A DNA stretch of 64,000 nucleotides from CAVSRC01 sp963798195 (GTDB taxonomy: Bacteria > Pseudomonadota > Alphaproteobacteria > Rhizobiales > Kaistiaceae). The stretch covers positions 992,001 to 1,056,000 of the forward strand of contig CAWCSF010000010.1 of the NCBI GenBank assembly GCA_963798195.1. Reading direction: 5' to 3'. Of the stretch, positions 46,462-59,534 are shown piece by piece. Both the position numbers and the translations under genes were made by a program. Under the pieces are notes generated by a model, which saw nothing but the letters and a program-made list of their open reading frames with translations, made no database searches and was not told where the DNA came from. How positions within the stretch are numbered: position 1 is the stretch's first letter; every line of letters begins with the position of its first letter.

Positions 46462-48386
46462 ATGTCCGCCATGATCCTTTCGATTTCGCTGAAACGTCCG
46501 CTCGCCGCCGCCATCGCCGCGACGCTTGGCCTCGGCCTCATGCCGCAAATCGCCGCCGCGGAGCCAATGCACGGCATCGCCATGATCGGCGAACCGGCGC
46601 TGCCGGCCGATTTCGACCACCTGCCCTACGCCAATCCCGACGCGCCGAAGGGCGGCAAGATCACCTACGGCGTGGTCGGCACGTTCGACAGCCTCAATCC
46701 CGATGATCGTGCAGGGCGGCTTCACCTCGGCGCGCGGCCTGTCCGATCCGGTCTTCGGCAAGCTCGTGTTCGAGATCGCTGCTCGAGCGCAGCGCCGACG
46801 AGCCCTTCACCCTCTACGGCCTGATCGCCGAGACCGTGGAGACGCCGCCGGACCGGAGCTGGGTCGAGTTCACGCTCAATCCGAAGGCCAAATTCTCCGA
46901 CGGCGAGCCGGTCACCGTCGACGACGTGATCTTCTCGATGGAAATCCTGCGCGACAAGGGCCGGCCGAACTACAAGGCCTATTACTCCAAGATCGACAGC
47001 GTCGAGAAGGTCGGCGAGCACGGCGTGCGCTTCAACATCCAGAACGCCAACGACCGCGAGCTGCCGCTGATCCTCGGGCTGATGCCGGTGCTGCCCAAGC
47101 ACGCCATCGACCCCGAGACCTTCGACAAGTCGACGCTGACGCCGATCGATCGGCACCGGCCCCTATGCCGTCACCGAGGTCAGCGCGCCCAACTACATCG
47201 TCTACAAGCGCAACCCCGACTACTGGGGCAAGGACCTGCCGATCAAGCGCGGCATCGACAATTACGACGAGATCCGCATCGAGTACTACCGCGACGCCAA
47301 CACCATGTTCGAGGCGTTCAAGAAGGGCCTCTACGACGTCAATCCGGAAGGCGATCCGTCGCAGTGGAACACCGCCTACGACTTCCCGGCCGTGACGGAC
47401 GGCCGGGTCGTCAAGGAGACGTTCAAGACCGGCACGCCCAAGGGCATGTCCGGCTTCGTCTTCAACACGCGCCGCCCGGTCTTCGCCGATGTGCGCGTGC
47501 GCAAGGCGCTCGCCAAGCTCTTCGACTTCGACTGGGTCAACAAGAACCTCTACTACGGCGCCTTCGTCCGCGCCGCCGGCTATTTCAACGATTCCGACTT
47601 GTCGTCGGTCGGCAAGCCGGCCGACGACAAGCGAGAAGGCGCTGCTCGCGCCCTTCCCCGGCGTCGGTCGACGACGACGTGATGGACGGCACCTACCAGC
47701 CGGTCTCGACCGGCGGGCCGGACGGCGGCCGCGCGCGTCATGCGCGAGGCGCTGACGAGCTTGAAGGCGGCCGGCTACGAGCTGCGCGGCGAGCACGCTG
47801 GTCAACACCGCGACCGGCGCGCCGCTCGCCTTCGAGATCCTCGTCGTCAACAAGGAGGACGAGCGGCTCGCCCTCGCCTACCAGCGCATGCTGGAGCGGA
47901 TCGGCGTCAAGGCGACGATCCGCAGCGTCGAGGACGCCCAGTTCCAGCCGCGCCTGCAGCAGTTCGACTTCGACATGGTGCGGCGTAGCTGGGGCGCGTC
48001 GCTGTCGCCCGGCAACGAGCAGCTCGGCCGCTGGAGCCAGGCCGCCGCCGACCGGCCGAGTTCGTTCAACTACGCCGGCGCCAAGCAGCCCGCGATCGAC
48101 GCCATGATCGACGCGATGCTGGCGGCGCGCACGCCGGAGGATTTCGTCGCCGCCGTCCGCGCGCTCGATCGCGTGCTGATCTCCGGCTACTACGTCGATG
48201 CCGCTGTTCTATCTGCCGGACCAGTGGATCGCCCGCTGGACGCGGATCGAGCATCCGGAAAAGGCGGCGCTCACCGGCTATGCCCTGCCGACATGGTGGG
48301 CGGAAGCCCGGAAGCTGAGCGGGCCAGGCGCGGCCGGGCCTTTTCGCTGGCAATCGCGATCCGCGCCCTATGTTGCCGCGCCATGA
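46462..48386 (+). CDS. YejA-like oligopeptide ABC substrate-binding protein, many frameshifts
   Basis: Family 5 extracellular solute-binding protein of about 640 residues with a signal peptide (SLKRPLAAAIAATLGLGLMP, then AAAEP). HGIAMIGEPALPADFDHLPY and PKGGKITYGVVGTFDSLNP match the YejA/microcin C-type receptor start. DFDWVNKNLYYGAFVRAAGY and FYLPDQWIARWTRIEHP are typical later blocks. About eight frame changes. No permease or ATPase gene of the system is adjacent, so it is an orphan receptor here. Its stop overlaps the next start (ATGA at 48383). Confidence 0.85.
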
Positions 48387-49034
48387 CCGACAAAGCCCTC
48401 ACCATCGACGTCATCTCCGACGTCGTCTGCCCGTGGTGCTACCTCGGCAAGCGCCGACTGGCCCGGGCCATCGACCTGGTGCCGAAATCGACATCGTCGT
48501 CCGCTGGCGCCCTTCCGCCTCGATCCGACGATCCCGCCGGACGGCATCGACCGCACCGAATACATCACCGCCAAGTTCGGCAGCGTGGAAGCGATCGAGG
48601 ACAGCCACCAGCACCTCGCCGAGCGCGGCAAGCGAAGAAGGCATCGACTACAATTTCGATCGCATCACGCGCTCGCCGAACACGGTCGACGCCCACCGGC
48701 TGATCCACTGGTCCGCGGCCGAGGGCGCCCAGGACGACATGGTCGAGCGGCTGTTCGCCGCCTATTTCAGCGAGGGCCTCGATATCGGCGACCGGCGGTG
48801 CTGGCGGACCTCGCCGCCGATGTCGGTTTCGACGCGGCGGCAATCGCCGAGCGGCTGGCGAGCGACGAGGACCGCGAACTGATCGTCGCCGAGATCGAGA
48901 ACGCCTACCGCATCGGCGTGACCGGCGTGCCCTGCTTCATCGTCGACCGCGGTCTGGCGGTGACCGGCGCCCATCCCGCCGAAGTGCTGGTGCAGGCAAT
49001 CGAGCAGGCGGTCGCGGAGCGCGCGACGACCTGA
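48383..49034 (+). CDS. DsbA-family FrnE-like oxidoreductase, about three frameshifts
   Basis: Cytoplasmic thioredoxin-fold protein of about 217 residues, related to FrnE and 2-hydroxychromene-2-carboxylate isomerase. The active site is CPWC (C16, C19) in DVVCPWCYLGKRRLARAID, and the cis-proline region is VTGVPCFIVDRGLAVTGAHP. Family members are disulphide isomerases or redox-stress proteins. Frame changes near 48484, 48630 and 48795. It is translationally coupled to the upstream receptor gene. Confidence 0.85.
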
Positions 49035-49038
49035 GCCT

Positions 49039-50802
49039 TCAGGCGGTCGCGGCGGTCAGCGCAGGTCTTGGCGTCGGATCGCTGTCGACAGCGACTTGGT
49101 TCCGACCGTTTGCTTTTGCCCGATAGCAGGCGGCGTCTGCCTGGTCGAGCATCGAAGCAAGGCTGGTCGATCGGGATGTGATCGGCGTGATGCCGACGCT
49201 GGCGCCGATGGTGTGGACCGTGCCGGCGCGGACAAATCGGATGGCCGCAATGTCGGCGACAAGCGCTGGCGATTGTCGCGGCTTGCGCCGTCGAGCAATC
49301 CGGCAAGAGCAAGGCGAACTCGTCACCGCCGACACGGGCGACAGAAGCGCCGGTCGCGGACACGGCACTCATCAAGCGGGCGATCTGTTTCAGGAGCGTA
49401 TCGCCGGCGGCATGGCCGGCCTGGTCGTTGACCGTTTTGAAGCGGTCGATGTCGATGAAACAGAGCGCATGCTCGCGCATCTCGCGCTTTGCCTGCGCAG
49501 CGGCGTCGCCGAGCGCCCCTCGAAGGCGGCGCGGTTTGGAAGGCCGGTTAGGCAGTCATGTTTCGCTGCATATGCCAGTTCGCGCTGGAGCGCTCGTCGG
49601 GCCGTAACATCCTGAAAAACGAGAACAGAACCGAGAACTACGCCCTGCGGCGTCTGCACCGGGCTTGCCGCCGCCTGAATGCCGCGCCGCTCGCCGTCGC
49701 GCGCAACGAGCACGGCGTCCTCGTCCAGCCGGCAGGGGCGCCGGGTGTCGAGGCACGCATCGACCGGGGTAAGCAGCCGGCCGCCGGATTCCGCAATCAG
49801 GTTGAACACGTACTCGATCCGCTGGCCGTCGGCGTCTTCCGAACGCCATCCGGTCATCTTCTCGGCCGCCGGATTTATCATGGTCACGCGGCCGTCGCAA
49901 TCAGTCGAGATCACACCATCCGAAATGGCGTTGAGCGTGATATCCAACCGCTCGGTTTCCGCCGCTAGCGCCGCTCTCAACGTTTCTTGCCGGGTGATGT
50001 CGGTGTCGGTCCCGATCATCCGGGCCGGACGGCCGTCCGGCAGCCACGCGATGGTTTTGCCGCGCGAGAGTATCCAGATGTAATTGCCGTCGCGATGGCG
50101 CTCCCGGTAACGCATCTCGCTGAAGCCGGTATTTCCGGAGTTGTTGTTGCTGATCGTTTGCAGTATGTGCGGAAGATCGTCCGGGTGCAGCCGCTCCAGC
50201 CATGCCGATTGGGACGGGTCGATCTCCTCGTCGGGTTCCATGCCGCGGATGATGCGCCACATGGGCGAAAGGAAGTTCGTGTCCGCTTGGCAGTCCCTGT
50301 CCCAGACGCCTTGATGGCCGCCTTCCAAAGCGAAGTTCCAGCGGTCCAGGCTCTCGGCCAGGGCCGCCTCCGCCTTCTTCTGGGCATCGATGCCGATCGC
50401 CTGAACGATGCGATGGTGGTGGAAGCCGGCGTCGTCGTCGCGCAGCAACGATGTCGACAGGAGAACCCACGTCGAACTACCGTTCCTGCACAGGAAGCGG
50501 AGCTCGGTTTGCGCGCCTGCCGCCTCGCCTTGCGTTCCTGCGTCCATCTCGCGGGCGACGGCGGCGCGATCGTCAGGGGCCACGAGATCCTGGATAGCGG
50601 TGGGAAATGGTTCGTCCGGCGCGTACCCGAGCAATGCGTAGAGCGCGTCGTTCGCGTAGACGATGCGTCCGCCGGGCGCGACCAGGAACGTGGCTACGGC
50701 CGCATTCTCCAGAATACGCCTGACCAGTGCGCCGCTGTCGCGGAACGGAAACGACGCAGCTGGGGCAGGGCGGGAGTTCGATAACTCAGGCGCTGCGCTC
50801 AA
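49039..50802 (-). CDS. Diguanylate cyclase with multiple PAS domains (copy 1), two frameshifts
   Basis: Soluble signalling protein of about 587 residues. PAS-like domains lie at about 25-135 (VAPGGRIVYANDALYALLGY), 150-270 (RYRERHRDGNYIWILSRGKT) and 285-395 (GRVTMINPAAEKMTGW). The GGDEF domain follows, with DCLTGLPNRAAFEG, CFIDIDRFKTVND and the active-site RVGGDEFALLLPD. It should make cyclic di-GMP; no membrane helix or EAL domain is seen. Frame changes near 49500 and 49275. Its start overlaps the stop of the paralogous gene upstream. Confidence 0.85.
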
Positions 50803-52571
50803 GTTGGTCGAGCCCCCGTTTCTCGCCGTCGTAAAACGCGACCTGGTTCCGTCCGTTTGCCTTGGCGACGTAGCACGCGGCGTCCGCCTCGCTCATCAGC
50901 TTCCGCCGGGTCGAGCGCGATTTGGCCGGTGACCGCGGTGATGCCGATGCTGGCGCCGACCTGTCGTAGCGTCTGGCCCTTGCCCCAGGTGAACGCAGGG
51001 CGGCGATCGCATCGATGATCTGCTGCGGCGACACGCTTTGCGCCGGCGATCGAGCAATCCGGCAGGAGCAGCGCGAACTCGTCGCCGCCGATGCGCCCGG
51101 CGAAGTCGTGCGGTGCGGCAGGCGCCGCGGATCGCCGCCGCCGATGTAGCGCAGCAGCGCATCGCCGGCGGCGTGGCCGGCGTTGTCGTTGACCAGCTTG
51201 AACCGGTCGAGGTCGATGAAGCAGAGCGCGTGCTCGCGCAGCTCGCGCCGGGCCTGTTCGCAGCGCATCGTAAGCGCGCGCTCGAAGGCCGCCCGGTTCG
51301 GCAGGCCGGTCAGGCTGTCGTGCATGGCGGTATGGGCGAGCTCCCGCTGAGGCGCGCGACTGTCGGTGACGTCCTGGAACACGAGCACGGCGCCGATCAC
51401 CTTGCCGTGCGGCGAGCGCACCGGCGCGGCCGAGGCGCTCACGTCGTGGCGTCGCCGATGCGGCTGACGAGCACGGTGTCGCCGTCGCGGATAGAGCAGC
51501 TGCCCGTCGCCAGGCACTCGGCGACCGGATCGGCCACCTGCGCACCGGTCGCCTCGTCGACGATCGCGAAGATTCGCCGTCCTTGCGTCCGGCGGCTTCG
51601 GTCGGAACTCCAGCCGGTCATCTGCTCGGCGGCCTGATTCATGAAGATCACCAGCCCGTCGGCATCGGTCGAGATCACGCCGTCGGCGATCGACTCGAGC
51701 GTGACCTTGAGCCGCTCCTTTTCGAGCGCGAGCTGCGAATTCGACCTGCCTTGAGGCTGGTGATGTCGGTATCGGTGCCGAGAATGCGCGACGGCGTGCC
51801 GTCCGGGTTCCACGCGACCGGCTTGCCGCGGCTCAGAATCCAGATCCAGTGGCCGTCCCGATGGCGTTCACGGTATTCGAACTCGTTGTAGGTCAGTTCG
51901 CCGGTATCCTGACGCTGATGCTGCGCGCGGATGCGCTCGCGGTCCTCGGGATGGATTCGCGCCAGCCACGCCGCTCGGCTGACGGATCGACGTATTCGTC
52001 CGGGCCGATGCCGCGCATCATCCGCCACATGCGCGAATAGAATGCCGTCTTCTTGTTCAGGTCGTGGTCCCAGACCCCCTGCCCGGCGCTTTCCAGCGCG
52101 AAGTTCCAGCGGCTCTCGCTCGCGGCAAGGCGGCCTCGGCGCGCTTCTGCCGGTCGATGTTGATGCCTGGACGATCGTGTAGTGCAGCTCGCCGGTCGTC
52201 TCGTCGCGCAGCGCCGAGGCCGAGACCAGCACCCAGATCGCGCTGCCGTCTCTTCCGCAGATAGCGGCGCTCGGCGCGGTAGTGATCGGTCGACCTGCCC
52301 TCCAGCGGCTGCTCTGGCATCGGCGCTTGGGCCACGTCGTCGGGATGGAACAATTCGTCCGATGATGCCGATGCGACAGGCTCGTCCTCGATCGTAGCCG
52401 AGGAGGTCGTAGAAGGCGCGGTTGGCGTAGATCAGCCGCCGTCCGGCCCCACCAGAAACGTCGCAACGGCGGCGTTCTCCAGAATACTGCGAAGCAAGGC
52501 TTCGCTGTGCCTGAAGCGGAACGGCTTTCCTCCGACTGCCGAACGTGCAGGTCATCCATGAGCCGCATCAT
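50786..52571 (-). CDS. Diguanylate cyclase with multiple PAS domains (copy 2), many frameshifts
   Basis: Paralogue of the gene downstream with the same order of domains. PAS segments include VGPDGRLIYANRAFYDLLGY, YRERHRDGHWIWILSRGKPV and ADGLVIFMNQAAEQMTGW. The GGDEF domain has DSLTGLPNRAAFERAL, CFIDLDRFKLVNDNAGHAAG and RIGGDEFALLLPD. About 590 residues expected, with at least seven frame changes. Start at 52571 or the in-frame ATG at 52559. The two genes overlap by 17 bp. Confidence 0.8.
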
Positions 52572-52667
52572 CGCGCAAGTTCGTTAAGATGGCTTTTCAG
52601 AAGACTGCTGAATTCTTGGTTATCAGTCCAGCATTTGCCAACCAGTTCCGCGCTTTAGCGGCGCATG

Positions 52668-56199
<3,532 letters not shown>

Positions 56200-56209
56200 G
56201 GGCCTTCGT

Positions 56210-56485
56210 CTATGCGCCGTGGAAGGCAAGGATGCGGTCGAAGATCGGTGAGCGCACGTCGTCCGGCACGGGTTCTTCCCCGATGATCCAGGCCAGCATG
56301 AACTGGTCCGGAATCTCCAGCAGCGCCTCGAACTGGGTCAGGCTGGTGTTGTCCAGTTCCTCCAGATGAGCGTCGGCGAACCGGCCGAGCAGCAGATCGA
56401 CTTCGCGCAAGCCTCGGTGCCAGCAGCGGAATTTCAGCCGCCGGCGGCGCATCGCCATGTCTTCCGCGTCGCCGACGCCGTCCAT
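56210..56485 (-). CDS. sdhE: FAD assembly factor SdhE (91 aa)
   Basis: Small helical protein that helps insert FAD covalently into succinate dehydrogenase. The diagnostic RGxxE motif is RGLRE (residues 24-28) in CWHRGLREVDLLLGRFADAH, and EIPDQFMLAWIIGEEPVPDD is the conserved second half. The ATG at 56485 is 141 bp from the divergent recG start. sdhE next to mfd and recG is a common alphaproteobacterial arrangement. Confidence 0.93.
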   Translation of the reverse strand: MDGVGDAEDMAMRRRRLKFRCWHRGLREVDLLLGRFADAHLEELDNTSLTQFEALLEIPDQFMLAWIIGEEPVPDDVRSPIFDRILAFHGA

Positions 56486-56626
56486 CTGATCCCGGTTCCC
56501 CAATAGCAAAGTGGCGCCGTGCCGGATTCGGGCACGTCGCTCGCGCCGGACATATAGCGGCTCGGGCCCAAAGCTCCAAGCGTTCCGCATTCGACGCGAG
56601 ACCGGAACCTGCGCTATCTCAGGCGC

Positions 56627-58738
56627 ATGAGGCCCGACATTCTCAACCCCCTCTTTCGTCCGGTCACCAGTCTCGCCGGCATCGGCCCGAAGCTGGGCGT
56701 GGCGCTCGGCCGTCTGGTCGGCGGTCCGGACGAGGAGGACGCGCCGCGCGTCGTCGATCTGCTGTTCCACCTGCCCGTCGCAGTCATCGACCGCAGCAAG
56801 CAGCCGGGCGTGGCCCTCGCGCCGGAAGGCGCCATCGTCACGCTCAAGGTCCGCGTCGACCGGCATCAGAAGCCACCGCGTGGCAACCGCCGCATTCCAT
56901 GGCGCGTCTTCTGCCACGACGATACCGGCGAGATCGGCCTCACCTTCTTCCATGCCCACGGCGACTACCTCGAAAAGACCCTCCCGGTCGGCGCGACCGT
57001 GTTCGTCAGCGGGCGTGTGGAATGGTTCAACGGGCGGCCGACGATGGTTCATCCGGACCACATCGTCGGCGAGGCGGACATCGACAGCTTGCCCCTGATC
57101 GAGCCGGTCTATCCCATGACCGCCGGCATCGCGCGCAAGACCTTCGCGCGGGCCGTCAGCGAAGCGGTCGATCAACTTCCCGACCTGCCGGAGTGGCTCG
57201 ATCCGGAATTGCTTGAGGAGCGGAGCTGGCAAAGCTTCCACGCGTCGCTGGCCAAGGCGCATCATCCGGAGACCGGCGAGGACATCGAGCCTTCGTCGCC
57301 GCATCTTTCGCGTCTCGCCTACGACGAACTGCTCGCCAACCAGCTTGCCCTGGCCCTGATGCGTGAACACCAGCGCCGCACCACTGGCCGCGCGCGCAAG
57401 GGCGATGGTGCACTCCGCGCCAGGCTCGTCGCCGCCCTGCCTTTCACGCTGACCGACAGCCAGCAGGCATCGCTTGCCGAGATCGAAGCGGACCTCGCCG
57501 CGCCGGAACGCATGCTTCGCCTGCTTCAGGGCGATGTCGGCTCGGGCAAGACTGTGGTCGCACTGCTCGCCGCCGCCAACGTGATCGAGGCCGGCGGACA
57601 AGCCGCCATCATGGCGCCGACCGAACTGCTCGTCCGCCAGCACGCCCGCACCATCCTGCCGCTGGCCGATCACGCCGGCATCCGCATCGCGGTCCTCACC
57701 GGTCGAGAGAAAGGCCGCGAGCGCGAAGAGATCCTTGCCGGCCTTGCTGACGGTTCCATCGATCTGCTTGTCGGCACCCATGCCCTGTTCCAGGCCGGCG
57801 TCGAATTCAACGATCTGGCGCTGGTCGTGGTCGATGAGCAGCACCGCTTCGGCGTCCACCAGCGCCTCGCGCTCACCGCCAAGGGAGGCGCCACAGACGT
57901 TCTGGTGATGACCGCAACGCCGATCCCGCGCACGCTGGTGCTGACCTACTACGGCGACATGGATGTCTCGCGACTCACCGAGAAGCCGGCCGGCCGCCAG
58001 CCCATCGATACTCGTGTCATTGCCCTTGATCGGCTGGATGAGGTCGTCGAACGCATTCGTGGCGCCATCGACAGCGGCGCCAAGGCCTACTGGGTCTGTC
58101 CGCTGGTCGAGGAATCGGAAGTGCTGGACGATGTCGCCGCCGCCGAGCAGCGTTACGCCGCGTTGACCAGGGAACTCGGGCCAGTGGTTGGCCTCGTCCA
58201 CGGCCGCATGAAGGCGGCCGAGCGCGATCCGGTGATGGCGCGCTTCCTCGCCGGCAATCTACGTGTGCTTGTCGCCACGACCGTGGTTGAGGTCGGCGTC
58301 GACGTGCCTGACGCCACGATCATGGTCATCGAGCACGCCGAGCGTTTCGGCCTTGCCCAGTTGCACCAGTTGCGCGGCCGCGTCGGCCGCAGCGACAAGC
58401 CCTCGATCTGCCTTCTGCTCTATCGCGCACCGCTAGGCGCCATCGCGCGGGAACGGCTGGCCATCATGCGGGAGACCGAGGACGGTTTTCGTATCGCAGA
58501 GGAAGATTTACGGCTACGCGGTGGCGGCGAGATCCTCGGCACGCGCCAGTCCGGCACGCCCGGTTTCCGCATCGCCCGCGCCGAGCACCACGCCGATCTG
58601 ATGGAGATTGCCCGCGACGATGCGCGGCTGGTGGTGGAGAACGATCCGAACCTGCTGACCCCACGCGGCGAGGCGTTGCGTGTGCTGCTCTATCTGTTTG
58701 GACGAGACGACGCGATCAGGCTGCTGAGGGCGGGCTGA
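56627..58738 (+). CDS. recG: ATP-dependent DNA helicase RecG (703 aa)
   Basis: Branch-migration helicase that remodels stalled forks and R-loops. The N-terminal wedge/OB domain (ISL..., FVSGRVEWFNGRPTMVHPDH) is followed by helicase motifs I (GDVGSGKTVVALLAAANVIE), II (VVDEQHRFGVHQR), III (VMTATPIPRTLVLTYYG), V (ATTVVEVGVDVPDATIM) and VI (QLRGRVGRSDKPSICLL). Unbroken and of normal length. Its 3' end overlaps the convergent DUF502 gene by 23 bp. Confidence 0.97.
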   Translation: MRPDILNPLFRPVTSLAGIGPKLGVALGRLVGGPDEEDAPRVVDLLFHLPVAVIDRSKQPGVALAPEGAIVTLKVRVDRHQKPPRGNRRIPWRVFCHDDTGEIGLTFFHAHGDYLEKTLPVGATVFVSGRVEWFNGRPTMVHPDHIVGEADIDSLPLIEPVYPMTAGIARKTFARAVSEAVDQLPDLPEWLDPELLEERSWQSFHASLAKAHHPETGEDIEPSSPHLSRLAYDELLANQLALALMREHQRRTTGRARKGDGALRARLVAALPFTLTDSQQASLAEIEADLAAPERMLRLLQGDVGSGKTVVALLAAANVIEAGGQAAIMAPTELLVRQHARTILPLADHAGIRIAVLTGREKGREREEILAGLADGSIDLLVGTHALFQAGVEFNDLALVVVDEQHRFGVHQRLALTAKGGATDVLVMTATPIPRTLVLTYYGDMDVSRLTEKPAGRQPIDTRVIALDRLDEVVERIRGAIDSGAKAYWVCPLVEESEVLDDVAAAEQRYAALTRELGPVVGLVHGRMKAAERDPVMARFLAGNLRVLVATTVVEVGVDVPDATIMVIEHAERFGLAQLHQLRGRVGRSDKPSICLLLYRAPLGAIARERLAIMRETEDGFRIAEEDLRLRGGGEILGTRQSGTPGFRIARAEHHADLMEIARDDARLVVENDPNLLTPRGEALRVLLYLFGRDDAIRLLRAG

Positions 58739-59456
58739 ACCGCCGCGTGACCTCTTCGCGCGTCGTTTCCTTCGACATGTCCGGTGTGAAATCCGGTGTC
58801 ACCAGCCCTGCGGAAATGACCATCTTCGCCGCGTCCTCGACACTCATTTCGAGGACGATCATCTCGCTGCGCTTGACGAACAACAGAAAGCCCGATGTTG
58901 GGTTCGGCGTCGTTGGCAGGAACACCGCGACGGTTTCGTCGAGCCGATGATCGATCTCGCCGCGCGCATCCGACGAGACGAAAACCAGCGACCAGATGCC
59001 TTTCCGCGGATACTCGATCAGCCCCACCTTCTGGAAAGCGCCGGCGCGGCGCGACAGCACCGTCTCGAAGATCTGCTTCAGCCCGCGATAGAGATTACGC
59101 ACCACCGGCATTCGGCCTAGCACCGACTCCCCGAGTGCAATCGTCTGGCGGCCGACGAAGTTCGCGGTGAGGAAGCCCAGCAGCGCGATGAAGGCCAGGG
59201 CCACCACGAGGCCGAAGCCGGGCACGGCGAATGGCAGGTAATGGTCGGGACGGTACTGGGACGGGATGAACGGCGTCACCCAGCTGTCGATCCACTGGAC
59301 GAAGGTCCAGGTGATGTAGACCGTCAGGAACAACGGGGCCGCGATAATCAGCCCGGTGAGAAAGTAGTTGCGTAAGCGATGCATGGCGCCGCTCCCGCTA
59401 GGGCGCCGCGAAGGGTCGCCCTGTTGGGGTTCGCTTGGATCGTCCGTGGAACTCAT
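58716..59456 (-). CDS. DUF502-family membrane protein (246 aa)
   Basis: Two membrane helices (YFLTGLIIAAPLFLTVYITW and FGLVVALAFIALLGFLTANF) flank a short periplasmic loop, followed by a cytoplasmic domain with RMPVVRNLYRGLKQIFETVL and VAVFLPTTPNPTSGFLLFV, the conserved DUF502 blocks. Function unknown in bacteria. The in-frame ATG 24 codons downstream (MHRLRNYF) is an equally plausible start. Confidence 0.9.
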   Translation of the reverse strand: MSSTDDPSEPQQGDPSRRPSGSGAMHRLRNYFLTGLIIAAPLFLTVYITWTFVQWIDSWVTPFIPSQYRPDHYLPFAVPGFGLVVALAFIALLGFLTANFVGRQTIALGESVLGRMPVVRNLYRGLKQIFETVLSRRAGAFQKVGLIEYPRKGIWSLVFVSSDARGEIDHRLDETVAVFLPTTPNPTSGFLLFVKRSEMIVLEMSVEDAAKMVISAGLVTPDFTPDMSKETTREEVTRRFSPPSAA

Positions 59457-59534
59457 CCAGCCATCCCATGTCGCGGCCGCCCCGCGTCTCAGCTTGGCGC
59501 ATCATGGCAGAGTTCGGCCGCCTGCGCGACCGCT

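Noticed and set aside
56210..58201. Long open frame of 663 codons on the minus strand opposite recG
   Set aside because: It is a GC-driven shadow of recG; only its first 276 bp correspond to a real gene (sdhE).
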